A DNA stretch of 64,000 nt from Spirosoma spitsbergense DSM 19989 (GCF_000374085.1 NZ_KB893500.1:1-64000); one strand, 5' to 3'. Positions 44,753 to 53,989 are shown, counted from the first letter of the stretch. Notes: generated by a model not told the origin, from the sequence alone. Numbers and translations are program-made.

Positions 44753-44878
44753 ATGGATTTCCTAACCGCCTTCCCGTACTGGGCCATTCTGGTCATCATG
44801 ATTGTCAATGCCATTGCTGTACAGTTTATGAAAATAGACGTGCAGGATGACGAAAAGGAAAAAGAACCCACCAAATGA
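44753..44878 (+). CDS. 41-residue membrane protein, likely symporter accessory subunit
   Basis: An ATG at 44753 opens 41 codons ending in TGA at 44876-44878. The stop overlaps the symporter ATG at 44875. The peptide starts MDFLTAFPYWAILVIMIVNA, has one membrane helix (about residues 8-27) and ends in an acidic and lysine-rich tail (VQDDEKEKEPTK). The position and shape match the small accessory proteins that precede some sodium:solute symporters. It is too short for ordinary gene thresholds. The reading is supported by the 3-bp gap before it and the 4-bp overlap after it. Confidence 0.75.
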   Translation: MDFLTAFPYWAILVIMIVNAIAVQFMKIDVQDDEKEKEPTK

Positions 44879-46422
44879 ACTACCTCACTAACCACGCCAC
44901 CGTGTTACTATGCATGGTGGTTTATCTGGGCCTGATTATCACGCTCGGCTGGTACCTGCAACGCCAGTCGGCCAAAACCGTTGGCGAATATTACGTGGCC
45001 AACCGCCGGATACCGGGCTGGGTGGTTTCGCTGGCTTTCTTCTCGACGTTTATCAGCACCAACACCTACATCGGGCAGGCGGGTGAATCGTTTCGGTACG
45101 GCCTGTCGTGGACGTGGGTGGGGCTATTCTGGGCCATTTTCTGCGTTGTGTCGTGGATGATTCTTGGTCCCCGGATGCGGAATCAGAGTATCCGGCTCAA
45201 GTCGTTTACGGTGCCGGACTATTTTCAGCTTCGCTACCAGAGTCCGCTTTCCCGGAGTATCCGGGTGCTGTCGGCCTTCATTATCCTGTTTGCTACTGTC
45301 TGGTACATGACCGGTATTGCCAAGGGAATCGCGCATCTGCTGCAATCGGTTCTCGACATACCGTACATGTATGGTGCGGGTTTTATGCTGTTTTTCACCT
45401 GCTTCTATACCATTTCGGGGGGTATGTACGGCATTATGTGGACGGATGCAGTACAGGGCATTCTGATGTTTGCGGTGGCGATTCTAATGCTGGCCCTGCC
45501 CTTTGTGTACGTGGGCGGGTACGATGTGCTGATGGCCAAAATTGCTTACGTCGATCATGTGTCTAAAAAAGGAACGCCCATTGGCAGTGGGTTAGTTAGT
45601 TTCGGACAGTTGACCTCGTTTCTGTACATTGCCGGGATTGGGCTGTCGGTGGGCATGAAACAGATTTCAGAACCCAAGCTCCTCATTCGGTTCTATACCG
45701 TGAAGGACCGGAAAGGCATGAAGTTCGCTATGACCTGGACCCCCATTTTTATGGGCGTATCGCTGGTGTGCGTCATGGGGCTGGGTGCGCTGGTACATGG
45801 TATGGTTTCGACGGAAGAAGCCGCCTATCTGGTCAACAATACCGACGAGGTAGTGGGCTTCATGCTGAATAAGTTCAATAGTCCGCTCATCAGTGGTATC
45901 TGCCTGATGGGACTTTTTGCGGCTGGTATGGCGGCTCTGGCGTCGGTGACACTTGTAGTGGGTACCACACTGGTTAAGGATATCTGGAACGTGTGGCGAC
46001 CCATGCCCGTTGAGCGCATCATTCCCCGAACCAAGCTGGTCATGCTGCTGTACTGCGTTCTCGTATATTACTTCACGTTATTTCCGCCGGCGGGCGTGGT
46101 AGAGCTGTCGGCCTTTGCGGGTTCAGTGTACGTAGCCAGTTTTCTGCCCACTATTTTCGGAGGGCTGTATTTTCGCTGGGGTACGGATTTAGGGTCGGTG
46201 GCGTCGATGATAACGGGTATTGTGGTCAACATCATCTGGCGGTTTGGCGTGCGACCCAATTATGAATCAATGGCCGATGTACACGAGGTTTTCCCCGCGT
46301 TTATCGCTTCGTTTGTGGTCTACGTTTTTGCCAGCCTGCTTACGGCCAACCGCAAACCCAGTCCTGACCATCTGCACGTTGTGTTCGGTACGGAGCCAGT
46401 TACTATTTTATCAAGTAGCTGA
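44875..46422 (+). CDS. Sodium:solute symporter (SSS family)
   Basis: 515 residues with about 13 membrane helices. The family start LGWYLQRQSAKTVGEYYVANRRIPGW and the motif FFSTFISTNTYIGQAGESFRYGLSW are visible, as is the later FAAGMAALASVTLVVGTTLVKDIW. It brings in a solute with sodium. The gene is coupled by a 4-bp overlap to the small membrane protein, itself next to an acyl-CoA synthetase. A carboxylate substrate is inferred. Confidence 0.88.
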   Translation: MNYLTNHATVLLCMVVYLGLIITLGWYLQRQSAKTVGEYYVANRRIPGWVVSLAFFSTFISTNTYIGQAGESFRYGLSWTWVGLFWAIFCVVSWMILGPRMRNQSIRLKSFTVPDYFQLRYQSPLSRSIRVLSAFIILFATVWYMTGIAKGIAHLLQSVLDIPYMYGAGFMLFFTCFYTISGGMYGIMWTDAVQGILMFAVAILMLALPFVYVGGYDVLMAKIAYVDHVSKKGTPIGSGLVSFGQLTSFLYIAGIGLSVGMKQISEPKLLIRFYTVKDRKGMKFAMTWTPIFMGVSLVCVMGLGALVHGMVSTEEAAYLVNNTDEVVGFMLNKFNSPLISGICLMGLFAAGMAALASVTLVVGTTLVKDIWNVWRPMPVERIIPRTKLVMLLYCVLVYYFTLFPPAGVVELSAFAGSVYVASFLPTIFGGLYFRWGTDLGSVASMITGIVVNIIWRFGVRPNYESMADVHEVFPAFIASFVVYVFASLLTANRKPSPDHLHVVFGTEPVTILSSS

Positions 46423-46479
46423 AATACAGGACCAATACGTCTGTTCAGGCAATTTCCCGTTGAAATAAGGGAAGGAAAA

Positions 46480-47001
46480 ATGCTGATAAAAGATTTTATT
46501 ATCGGTTTCGTTATAGGCATATCATGCACCATAACGACCTATCCAATGCGCCCCCCACTCTCATTTCTGTGTTTCTTTTATGGCTGGGTTTCCCTATCGG
46601 CAATTCCAGCCATATCGCAAAGCCAGCCTTCCAGCCGGGAGCCGACTTACAAGGTGTTGGTGTATGAGGACGGAGTACCCATCAATCCTGAACGAGGTGC
46701 ATCGGTTTTGTCTAAGCTAGTTAAATTAAGGGTAGTACTTACGGATGAAAGTCTCGAAAAATACCCCTATCTAAAGCCTGCTGTGATCGTAAAAAATACG
46801 TATGAATACCTGATTCGAAATGGCAGACGGATAATGATATATCCAGGTGGGGCGTCGTTGTATTTTTCACTTCTCAACGCTCAGGCCGGCGACCAGATTT
46901 TGATTGAGTCAGCTGATTTACGTGTAGAGACCAGGGATGGCATGACCCGTAAATTGACCCGTAAAATGGTTTGCGTACTTCCAATCTATGAGGAAAAATA
47001 G
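46480..47001 (+). CDS. Secreted or membrane-anchored protein of unknown function
   Basis: 173 residues if started at the ATG at 46480, which has a good ribosome binding site (AAGGGAAGGAAAA). An internal ATG at 46546 (MRPPLSFLCFFYGWVSLSA) would give a simpler signal peptide ending near AIPAISQ. The remaining 120 residues contain VLVYEDGVPINPERGASVLSKLV and a basic C-terminal part, RDGMTRKLTRKMV. I do not recognise a family. It lies between the symporter and the DMT transporter on the same strand. Confidence 0.55.
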   Translation: MLIKDFIIGFVIGISCTITTYPMRPPLSFLCFFYGWVSLSAIPAISQSQPSSREPTYKVLVYEDGVPINPERGASVLSKLVKLRVVLTDESLEKYPYLKPAVIVKNTYEYLIRNGRRIMIYPGGASLYFSLLNAQAGDQILIESADLRVETRDGMTRKLTRKMVCVLPIYEEK

Positions 47002-47106
47002 CGCTAAACAGATCTATGTTTGCAAAGAGTAGACGTGTCTCAGCATGCATACTGCCCTTATGAGGGTACTTTATGTGTAATTTACCGGGTACAAACCATC
47101 AATCAG

Positions 47107-47994
47107 TTGATAGAGGCCTTTCTCCTTTCTGGTGCCGTTTTGTTGAGAATCCTTTCCAATGCTACCGGAAACGTTTTTCAGAAACAGCTCACGGTCAGCG
47201 GAAACCACCCTCTGTTGGTCAATTTCTTTACGTACCTGCTTTTATCGATAGTCTGCTTTCCTGTTGCGATTAGCATAAACTGGCGGGCACTGCCAGATTC
47301 ATTCTGGTATTACTCGGTTCTCGGCGGCCTGATAGGCGCGTTGGGAAACGGTTTTCTAGTAAAGGCGCTCCAGAAAGGTGACCTGTCGGTACTGGCGCCC
47401 ATTAATTCGTATAAGTCGGTTGTCAGTATTATCATCGGCGTTTTTCTGCTGGGAGAAATACCCAATGGATGGGGTGTACTGGGTATTGTGCTGATTATTT
47501 ACGGCAGCTACTTCGTGCTCGATACCACAGAAGAACGATTTTCCTGGACATTGCTGAAGAAGCCCGAAATCCGGTTTCGCCTGTGGGCTATGGTTCTGAC
47601 GGCGGTGGAAGCGGTATTTGTCAAAAAAGTGGTACTGGCCTCGTCAACAACCATTGCTTTCGTTAGCTGGTGCTTGTTCGGGGCTGTTTTCTCCGGGCTT
47701 CTTCTGTTTGTTTATCGGCTGGATATAAAAAGTGAACTGAGCAAAATAAGTCAAACAAACCGTACTCAATACGCCTTTCTCGTTGCCTGTGTCGGTACCA
47801 TGCAGTTTACAACCAACTACGTTTTTGACCACATGCCCGTTGGCTATGCGTTGTCATTATTCCAGCTTTCGGCCATTGTCAGCGTATTTTTTGGACACCG
47901 GCTGTTCAACGAGCAGGCCATCCGTCAGAAGCTGATTGGTTCGGCTATTATGATAACCGGCTCCATCGTGATTATCCTGCTGAAAGACTACTAG
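47107..47994 (+). CDS. DMT/EamA family transporter
   Basis: About 295 residues with ten predicted membrane helices and two EamA halves; the first ends near IYGSYFVLD and the second includes FSLFQLSAIVSVFFGHRLFNEQ-like sequence. The frame is open from 47020, but the first 29 residues are unlike a membrane protein. No ATG is available, so a TTG at 47107 before the first helix (IEAFLLSGAVLL) is my choice; an upstream TTG at 47020 is possible. The substrate is unknown. Confidence 0.72.
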   Translation: MIEAFLLSGAVLLRILSNATGNVFQKQLTVSGNHPLLVNFFTYLLLSIVCFPVAISINWRALPDSFWYYSVLGGLIGALGNGFLVKALQKGDLSVLAPINSYKSVVSIIIGVFLLGEIPNGWGVLGIVLIIYGSYFVLDTTEERFSWTLLKKPEIRFRLWAMVLTAVEAVFVKKVVLASSTTIAFVSWCLFGAVFSGLLLFVYRLDIKSELSKISQTNRTQYAFLVACVGTMQFTTNYVFDHMPVGYALSLFQLSAIVSVFFGHRLFNEQAIRQKLIGSAIMITGSIVIILLKDY

Positions 47995-48058
47995 ACAGAA
48001 ACAACGCGCTACAAGATTTCTTTCGGTCAGCACTTTCCGAAAAGAAAGTAAACAATAC

Positions 48059-48087
48059 TTGATTTGGCTCAGTTTTCCCTAATTTTG
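48059..48087 (+). promoter_or_regulatory. Promoter of the GAF histidine kinase
   Basis: TTG (48059-48061), 18-bp spacer and a perfect -7 element TAATTTTG (48080-48087). Transcription would start near 48094, giving a leader of about 38 nt before the ATG at 48132. Confidence 0.55.
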
Positions 48088-48131
48088 AAACTGGCTGATT
48101 TTTTCTGCGCCCCCTGTTTCACTAGTAGCCT

Positions 48132-49472
48132 ATGAAGACTCATCTACCTTATACAGTGGAAAGTAACCGAATCGATGCGTTAAAAAAGTATGATATCCTG
48201 GACTCACTGCCCGAACAGGACTACGACGATATCACCAAACTCGCTTCCGAAATCTGTCAGACGCCTATCTCCCTCATAAGCCTTATCGATGAAACAAGGC
48301 AGTGGTTCAAATCCAACCATGGCCTGCCCATTCGGGAAACATCCCGTGAACTTGCTTTTTGTGCGCATGCCATCCTCAACCCAAGCGAAATGATGGTGGT
48401 TACGGATTCGAGAGAAGATGAGCGATTTGCCCGGAATCCGCTGGTGACGGGTGATCCAAACATTGTTTTCTATGCGGGTGTGCCACTGGTGGATTCGGAT
48501 GGCTTCGCCCTGGGTTCCCTCTGCGTTATCGATCAGACCGCCCGCCAGTTGTCCCAAAATCAGTTGGCGGCACTAAAAACCCTGGCCAGGCAGGTTGTGC
48601 ATATGCTGGAACTAAGAAAAACCAATGCAGCCCTGAAAGAAAGTGAAGAACGTTACCGAATACTATCGGTTGAACTGGAGCAGCAGGTACAACAGCGGAC
48701 GAAGGAATTGCTCACGGTCAACGAAGACTTAGTAGAAGCCAACGATTTACTGATACGGTCGAACGATAACCTCCAGAAGTTTGCGTACGTAGCCTCGCAC
48801 GATTTGCAGGAGCCGTTACGCAAAATTCAGGCGTTTGGCGACCTATTGAAAAAAGAGTTCGCATCAACCTCCAGCGAAGGACTGGATTATCTGGATCGTA
48901 TGCAGAGTGCCGCCGGTCGCATGTCGACCCTGATTCGGGACCTGCTCAACTATTCGCGCCTATCCATCCGGCGTGATACGAGTAAATTGGTGGTACTCAA
49001 TGATCTGATGCAATCGGTAGTAACTGATTTAGACCTGACCATTGCAGAAACCAGAGCCATCGTGAATGTCGGTGTATTACCAACCATAATCGGTGAAGCT
49101 TCTCAGTTGAATCAGCTCTTCCAGAATCTGCTTAGCAACGCCCTGAAATTTCGCCGGGCGGATACCGTTCCCCACATTCAAATCACCGCCCGAACGGTAA
49201 AAGCGGCTGATTTATCCAATACGGTGAAACCGGCAAAAGCTACCGACATGTACCACCAGATCGATGTAATTGATAACGGCATTGGCTTTGATGAAAGGTA
49301 CCTGACACGCATTTTTGACGTTTTCCAGCGACTCCATAATCGGAGTACCTTTGCGGGTACGGGCATTGGCCTGGCCATCTGCGAAAAAGTCGTTACTAAT
49401 TACGGCGGGGCTATTACGGCTGCGAGCCAACCCGATCAGGGGTCAGTCTTTAGTGTATTTTTTCCCATATAG
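48132..49472 (+). CDS. GAF-domain sensor histidine kinase, cytoplasmic
   Basis: 446 residues, no membrane segment. Residues 20-165 form a GAF domain ([53 protein letters not shown]). A coiled coil (170-215) leads to HisKA with His in [21 protein letters not shown]. The HATPase part includes [31 protein letters not shown] and [13 protein letters not shown]. The bacteriophytochrome-like kinase core is joined to a small GAF sensor. No response regulator is adjacent. Confidence 0.88.
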   Translation: MKTHLPYTVESNRIDALKKYDILDSLPEQDYDDITKLASEICQTPISLISLIDETRQWFKSNHGLPIRETSRELAFCAHAILNPSEMMVVTDSREDERFARNPLVTGDPNIVFYAGVPLVDSDGFALGSLCVIDQTARQLSQNQLAALKTLARQVVHMLELRKTNAALKESEERYRILSVELEQQVQQRTKELLTVNEDLVEANDLLIRSNDNLQKFAYVASHDLQEPLRKIQAFGDLLKKEFASTSSEGLDYLDRMQSAAGRMSTLIRDLLNYSRLSIRRDTSKLVVLNDLMQSVVTDLDLTIAETRAIVNVGVLPTIIGEASQLNQLFQNLLSNALKFRRADTVPHIQITARTVKAADLSNTVKPAKATDMYHQIDVIDNGIGFDERYLTRIFDVFQRLHNRSTFAGTGIGLAICEKVVTNYGGAITAASQPDQGSVFSVFFPI

Positions 49473-49540
49473 ACGGCTTTGTGCGGCTGATATGCCCCAG
49501 TCCCTGCCCCAATAGTTCGAATTAATCGTTAATTACTGGT

Positions 49541-49567
49541 AAAACTGTCTGCATCCGAACAGTTTTT
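49541..49567. terminator. Bidirectional terminator between the GAF kinase and the SIS gene
   Basis: AAAACTGT (49541-49548) and ACAGTTTT (49559-49566) form an 8-bp stem between two convergent genes, with A/T flanks on both sides. Confidence 0.55.
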
Positions 49568-49578
49568 GAGGAGCAGTG

Positions 49579-50397
49579 TCAGGGAACTACCGGTTTTTGC
49601 GGTTCACTGACGTACGAGGGAATACCCACGCGTTCGTAAAGTTTAGCCAGCCGGTGAGCATGCTCGTCATACGCGCTTTCAAACAACGACACGGCCCGCT
49701 CCGCTCCCACTACATTAGCAGCCGATAGCACCCTGGGCGGATAACCAGCCTGCGTGAGCAACCCGGCGACTTCGGCCTTGATGCAGTTGACCAGCACGGC
49801 CCCGCCCACCGTTGACCCCGGTGCTACCGGCGTATCCAGGCCCGGAACGTTTACCATGGCATCGCCTGCGGGTGCCCCGGTATCCAGAATCAAATCCGCA
49901 AAGTCACTCAGCTTCTTCCCATCCGGGCGCTTGCTGGCACTTTTTTCAGCGTGTTGTTTCGTAATCAGCGCCACCACTTTGATACCCCGCTCTTGAAACA
50001 GTTCGGCCATTTCGACAGGAACGACGTTGCAGCCACTGGACGAAATGACCAGCGCCGAATCCTGCTCCGAAAGATCATAGTTACGTAAAATCCGCTGGGC
50101 CAGGCCCGGCACATTTTCCAGAAACATGGCCTGCCGCTGTCCGTTGGCGCCTACCACCAGATTATGAAACGAAAGGGATAACTCCACAATAGGATTGAAA
50201 CCCGCAAACGAGCCGTAGCGGGGCCACATCTCCTCCACCATAATCCGGCTGTGCCCACTACCGAATAAATGGACCATCCGACCCGCCAGAATCGTCTGGC
50301 TAAACCATTGGGCCGCCTGTTGAATGGCATCGGCCTGTTGCTCAGCCGTATCCAGAATCGCCCTGGCTTTTTGTAGGTACTGGTTCGTTAAGGACAT
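49579..50397 (-). CDS. SIS-domain sugar phosphate-binding protein
   Basis: 272 residues from the ATG at 50397; the frame opens at 50454, but MSLTNQYLQKARAILD fits the family start. The SIS fold shows GRMVHLFGSGHSRIMVEEMW, ALVISSSGCNVVPVEMAELF and VVALITKQHAEKS. These proteins bind or isomerise phosphosugars, for instance in amino sugar metabolism. The exact reaction is not known for this uncharacterised subfamily. It is not in an obvious operon. Confidence 0.82.
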   Translation of the reverse strand: MSLTNQYLQKARAILDTAEQQADAIQQAAQWFSQTILAGRMVHLFGSGHSRIMVEEMWPRYGSFAGFNPIVELSLSFHNLVVGANGQRQAMFLENVPGLAQRILRNYDLSEQDSALVISSSGCNVVPVEMAELFQERGIKVVALITKQHAEKSASKRPDGKKLSDFADLILDTGAPAGDAMVNVPGLDTPVAPGSTVGGAVLVNCIKAEVAGLLTQAGYPPRVLSAANVVGAERAVSLFESAYDEHAHRLAKLYERVGIPSYVSEPQKPVVP

Positions 50398-50481
50398 AAT
50401 CAGGTAATTTGGGGTAATGGCAGGAATAAGAAAATGATTAGCCCAAAAATACACATCCTCCCTTATTTAACACCAACGACG

Positions 50482-51882
50482 CTACGCCTTTACCACGTCC
50501 GCCGGTTCATACGCCTGGTACCAGTCGATGTGGCGGGTCAGGTACATGATTATGCCCAGCATGAGGAGTAAGCCAAAACTACCCAGCAGCAGGGAATAAT
50601 CTTCCAGTTGCAGCAGCGAGTAGAAAAACCCGTACAGCAACGCCAGCACGGTACTGAATAAAACCGTCAGGCGTACATTTCGAAAAACATAGCGGACGTA
50701 GCCGGTGATTAGTACCAGGATAATAACGCTCCCGATCAGGTACGCCCAGTCGAACGGCATGTGTTCAGAGATGGATAGCAGCAGCAGATAAAACAGGCAG
50801 ATGGCAAAACCAACCAGCAGATATTGAATGGGATGGATACGCCGACGGTCGAGGATTTCGACGAAGAAAAAAGCAACGAACGTCAGCATGACGAACATGA
50901 TACCGTACTTGGCCGAGCGCATCGTCTTCTGATACTCATCCACCGGTAGTAAAAGTTTAACCCCAAACGACGGTAGTTCACTGGGCTGCTGACCGGGACT
51001 GACTACCTCTCCCCTCCCCGACCTGGTTAAAAAATTGCCGATACCCTGCTGCGGAAAATTCCGGTTGAACTGCAATACCTTCCAGTTTGCCTCAAAACCA
51101 CTGGCCGTGATGCGTCGCTGGTCGGGCAGGAAGGAACCGGTAAAACTGGGCGTAGACCAGGGCGATTGCAGCCGCACCCGCGTTTCTTTACCCAGTGGCA
51201 AAAAACTCAACTGCGTGCTCCCATTCAGGTTGAGGGTAGTTTCGAACGCGTACGTGTCGGCATTCAGTGCCAGGGGAATACTGACGCCCGATGGCAGAAT
51301 ATCCCCCCCCGCAATGCCGGGTTCGGCTTCGACCAGCCGGTCATTTAACCGAAACTTTATGGCTTCCCGAATACCTTTTACATCACTGATGCCAAGCGAC
51401 AAAAAGGCCTTGTCCCATCGCATCGCACTGGCCGACAACCCCAGAGAGGCTACCAAAGGTTTCTTAAACGTTCCTTTGATGTTGAGCCGGGTATTGTAAA
51501 GCATAACGGTAAAAATACCCCGGCTGCGCTTCTCCGGCCGAATACTCCCATCAAACTGCAACTCGTCGGGTAAAAAATGAGCGTACTCCGTCTGACGCTG
51601 AACCTGTCCGTTCGCATCGTTCACCGTCGTTTCGTACGGTACAGATAGTACCGGCCCACCGATGACCTGCTCCGCTCCCCACTTTGAACTCACCTCGGCC
51701 ACGGCCATGTTACGCGTCGACTCCCGTTCCGAAATCAATGATTGCAGCATGGCCGTTGGAATCAGCAGGACCAGCACCAGTATACCGATAACGGCCAGTT
51801 TTAGCATGGTAGAGGTACGAACCCAGCGGTTTATACGGTCAAACATGGACATTGATTGCTCGGAGGGAAATGAAGGTTCCAT
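50482..51882 (-). CDS. creD: Inner-membrane protein CreD
   Basis: About 466 residues from the ATG at 51882; the frame opens at 51915. One N-terminal helix (ILVLVLLIPTAMLQSLI) is followed by a long periplasmic region (ERESTRNMAVAEVSSKWG, the CreD hallmark). A block of about six C-terminal helices carries LLFVEILDRRRIHPIQYLLVGFAICLFYLLLLSISEH-like sequence. The function is poorly known; it belongs to CreBC-type envelope response regulons in enterobacteria, and no CreBC is nearby here. A palindromic operator lies just upstream at 51901. Confidence 0.88.
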   Translation of the reverse strand: MEPSFPSEQSMSMFDRINRWVRTSTMLKLAVIGILVLVLLIPTAMLQSLISERESTRNMAVAEVSSKWGAEQVIGGPVLSVPYETTVNDANGQVQRQTEYAHFLPDELQFDGSIRPEKRSRGIFTVMLYNTRLNIKGTFKKPLVASLGLSASAMRWDKAFLSLGISDVKGIREAIKFRLNDRLVEAEPGIAGGDILPSGVSIPLALNADTYAFETTLNLNGSTQLSFLPLGKETRVRLQSPWSTPSFTGSFLPDQRRITASGFEANWKVLQFNRNFPQQGIGNFLTRSGRGEVVSPGQQPSELPSFGVKLLLPVDEYQKTMRSAKYGIMFVMLTFVAFFFVEILDRRRIHPIQYLLVGFAICLFYLLLLSISEHMPFDWAYLIGSVIILVLITGYVRYVFRNVRLTVLFSTVLALLYGFFYSLLQLEDYSLLLGSFGLLLMLGIIMYLTRHIDWYQAYEPADVVKA

Positions 51883-51900
51883 ATAGTTTATAACTAAAAG

Positions 51901-51919
51901 TACTTTGTGATACAAAGTA
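51901..51919 (-). promoter_or_regulatory. Palindromic operator upstream of creD
   Basis: TACTTTGT (51901-51908) and ACAAAGTA (51912-51919) form a perfect 8-bp palindrome with a 3-nt centre, 18 bp upstream of the creD ATG. The shape suits a small dimeric winged-helix repressor, but no such gene is adjacent. Confidence 0.5.
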
Positions 51920-51994
51920 AACTATATGCTTTCTGGTTTTGCAAATTCTGGGGTAAGTTTTTTTTTGCAGCGCATCATCAATCGCTGAATCGGC

Positions 51995-52002
51995 TACTTT
52001 TG
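51995..52002 (+). promoter_or_regulatory. -7 element of the beta-phosphoglucomutase promoter
   Basis: TACTTTTG is a perfect TAnnTTTG match. It predicts a start near 52008 and a leader of about 17 nt. The nearest upstream TTTG (51964-51967) is 27 bp away, longer than usual. Confidence 0.4.
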
Positions 52003-52024
52003 CCATTCGCCAACCTGAAAAATT

Positions 52025-52681
52025 ATGTCCATTAATGCCTTCTTATTCGACCTCGATGGGGTCATTGTCGATACCGCTATCTATCATTATCAAGCCTGGA
52101 AACGGCTGGCCAACGAACTTGGCTTCGATATTTCGGAGGAATTCAACGAAGGGTTGAAAGGCGTTAGCCGAATGGATTCGCTGGATTTGATTCTGGCCCA
52201 CGGTGGCCTTACGTTACCCGATGAGCGAAAAACCGAACTGGCTACCCAAAAAAATGAATGGTATCTGGAACTGGTTAGCCGAATGACCTCCAATGATATT
52301 CTACCGGGGGTACCCGCTTTTTTCGCGCAGGTTCGGCAGGCCGGTCTGAAAACCGCGCTTGGCTCCGTCAGCAAAAATGCCCCAATGATTCTGGCACGGA
52401 TTGGCATGACCGATGCCTTCGATGCTATCATTGACGGGAACAAAATCAGCAAAGGCAAACCAGACCCGGAAGTGTTCACCAAAGGAGCGGAAGAACTGGG
52501 CCTCAGCGCGGCCGAATGTGTGGTGTTTGAAGATGCCGTTGCGGGGGTAGAAGCGGGCAAACGGGCGGGCATGTTCGTAGTTGGCATCGGAACGCCCGAT
52601 GTGCTTACGAAAGCAGATATGGTTGCACCCTCGCTGGAAGCGTTGACGGTGGAGGAGATACTGAAACAGGCTTCCGCTTAG
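52025..52681 (+). CDS. pgmB: Beta-phosphoglucomutase
   Basis: 218 residues of the HAD superfamily. Nucleophile Asp9 and Asp11 are in FLFDLDGVIVDTA. Motif 2 is GSVSKNAP, motif 3 is KISKGKPDPEVF and motif 4 is VVFEDAVAGVEAG. The cap sequence GLKGVSRMDSLDLIL is typical of beta-PGM rather than other HAD phosphatases. It interconverts beta-glucose 1-phosphate and glucose 6-phosphate, usually after maltose or trehalose phosphorolysis. No phosphorylase is nearby. A 29-bp-stem terminator separates it from the convergent kdsA. Confidence 0.88.
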   Translation: MSINAFLFDLDGVIVDTAIYHYQAWKRLANELGFDISEEFNEGLKGVSRMDSLDLILAHGGLTLPDERKTELATQKNEWYLELVSRMTSNDILPGVPAFFAQVRQAGLKTALGSVSKNAPMILARIGMTDAFDAIIDGNKISKGKPDPEVFTKGAEELGLSAAECVVFEDAVAGVEAGKRAGMFVVGIGTPDVLTKADMVAPSLEALTVEEILKQASA

Positions 52682-52693
52682 GGAGTTACCCAC

Positions 52694-52755
52694 AAAAGGA
52701 GACCGGGCCGTGGGGTCAGTTACTCATAACTGACCCCACGGCCCGGTCTCCTTTT
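52694..52755. terminator. Very strong bidirectional terminator between pgmB and kdsA
   Basis: A perfect 29-bp inverted repeat has arms at 52694-52722 and 52727-52755 with a 4-nt loop. The outer ends are A- and T-rich (AAAAGGAGACC and GGTCTCCTTTTT), giving a T run on either strand. It stands between convergent genes. Confidence 0.92.
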
Positions 52756-52775
52756 TGCCACAGGATAAAAGTTAT

Positions 52776-53627
52776 TTAAGTCAGTTCGGGCAGGGTGTTC
52801 CGGTATTTTACTTCCACCGCGTGTAGTTCAATAAGCGGTTTCAGGAATTCCTCCAGAAAACGAATATCCAGTTGACTGGCCGCGTCGCAAAGAGCTTCTG
52901 AGGGGCACGTGTGCGTTTCTACGAAAAGACCATCCACACCCGCAGCCACGCCGGCACGGGCCAGCACGGGCAGGTATTCACGCGCCCCGCCTTTAGCATC
53001 GGCCGATGGGATACCATACTTACGGATAGCGTGCGTTACGTCGAACACAACCGGGTAGTTGGTGCGGGCCATGTGGTAAAAAGCCCGCGGGTCAACTACC
53101 AGGTCGTTGTAGCCAAAGGTGAAACCGCGCTCGGTCAGGATAATCTGGTCATTGCCCGAATCTTCAATCTTTTTGACCGGGTGCTTCATGTTCTCCGGGG
53201 CCAGAAACTGACCGTGCTTCACATTGACAACCTTGCCCGTTTTGGCAGCAGCCACCACCAGCATCGTTTGCATGCACAGGTACGCCGGAATCTGAAGCAC
53301 ATCAACGACTTCGGCAGCCGCAGCACACTGGTCAGGGTAGTGAACGTCCGTCAGCAGTGGGAAGCCGAACTGTTCCTTTACTTTGGCCAGAATCTTCATG
53401 CCTTTATCGAGACCGGGACCATTATAGTAATTCAGGCTGGACCGGTTATCCTTCTGGAACGATGACTTATAGATGATTTTGATGCCAACCCGCTCCTGGA
53501 TTTCGCGGAGCTGCTCGGCCACCGACATCATTATTTTTTCATCCTCAATAACACAGGGGCCGCTGATGAGAAACAACTCATCCGCTCCGCACTCGATGTC
53601 GCCAACGCGAACAATTTTCTGAGACAT
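52776..53627 (-). CDS. kdsA: 3-deoxy-8-phosphooctulonate (Kdo-8-phosphate) synthase
   Basis: 283 residues, standard length. Motifs include LISGPCVIEDEKI, KSSFQKDNRSSLNYYNGPGLDKGM, LLTDVHYPDQC and VFDVTHAIRKYGIPSADAKGG. It joins arabinose 5-phosphate and phosphoenolpyruvate to Kdo-8-phosphate in lipid A-core synthesis. It is the last gene of the seven-gene minus-strand unit and starts 5 bp after the stop of the DUF5615 gene. The strong terminator follows its stop. Confidence 0.95.
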   Translation of the reverse strand: MSQKIVRVGDIECGADELFLISGPCVIEDEKIMMSVAEQLREIQERVGIKIIYKSSFQKDNRSSLNYYNGPGLDKGMKILAKVKEQFGFPLLTDVHYPDQCAAAAEVVDVLQIPAYLCMQTMLVVAAAKTGKVVNVKHGQFLAPENMKHPVKKIEDSGNDQIILTERGFTFGYNDLVVDPRAFYHMARTNYPVVFDVTHAIRKYGIPSADAKGGAREYLPVLARAGVAAGVDGLFVETHTCPSEALCDAASQLDIRFLEEFLKPLIELHAVEVKYRNTLPELT

Positions 53628-53632
53628 ATTTT

Positions 53633-53989
53633 TTATTTGTTAAGCGTAATTCGCATTGCTTTTTCTGTGATAACAATAAAATGCTGCGGGGTAATTGGCT
53701 CAGAAAAACTAGCCAGAAAACGACTCAGTATGGCTATTTTATTTTCTATACGTTCATCGTCCAATCGCATCAGAACAATCCCACAATGCGACAAATGGAA
53801 TTTAAAAACTAATTCCCCAGAGTCTTTATCATTCGAAATAACTACCCTGTTTTCACTAACAGCATGCGCTAGCACCTGCCAGTCAGACCAGCCTGGAGAC
53901 TGTTCTCCAACAGAATAAACATCATATCCTTCGCTACGTAGCCATCGCCCCACCGACGGTCCTGTACACTCATCAACCAGCCACTTCAT
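53633..53989 (-). CDS. DUF5615 PIN-like protein, toxin-like partner
   Basis: 118 residues. The start MKWLVDECTGPSVGRWLRSEGYDVYSVGE and the later ISNDKDSGELVFKFHLSHCGIVLMRL match DUF5615, a small PIN-like fold related to Mut7-C. The acidic residues Asp6, Glu7 and the Asp pair in SNDKDSG could form the nuclease centre. Its ATG shares one base with the DUF433 stop (position 53989). DUF433/DUF5615 pairs are regarded as toxin-antitoxin-like on association; toxicity is not shown. It lies within the Kdo8N operon, 5 bp before kdsA. Confidence 0.82.
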   Translation of the reverse strand: MKWLVDECTGPSVGRWLRSEGYDVYSVGEQSPGWSDWQVLAHAVSENRVVISNDKDSGELVFKFHLSHCGIVLMRLDDERIENKIAILSRFLASFSEPITPQHFIVITEKAMRITLNK

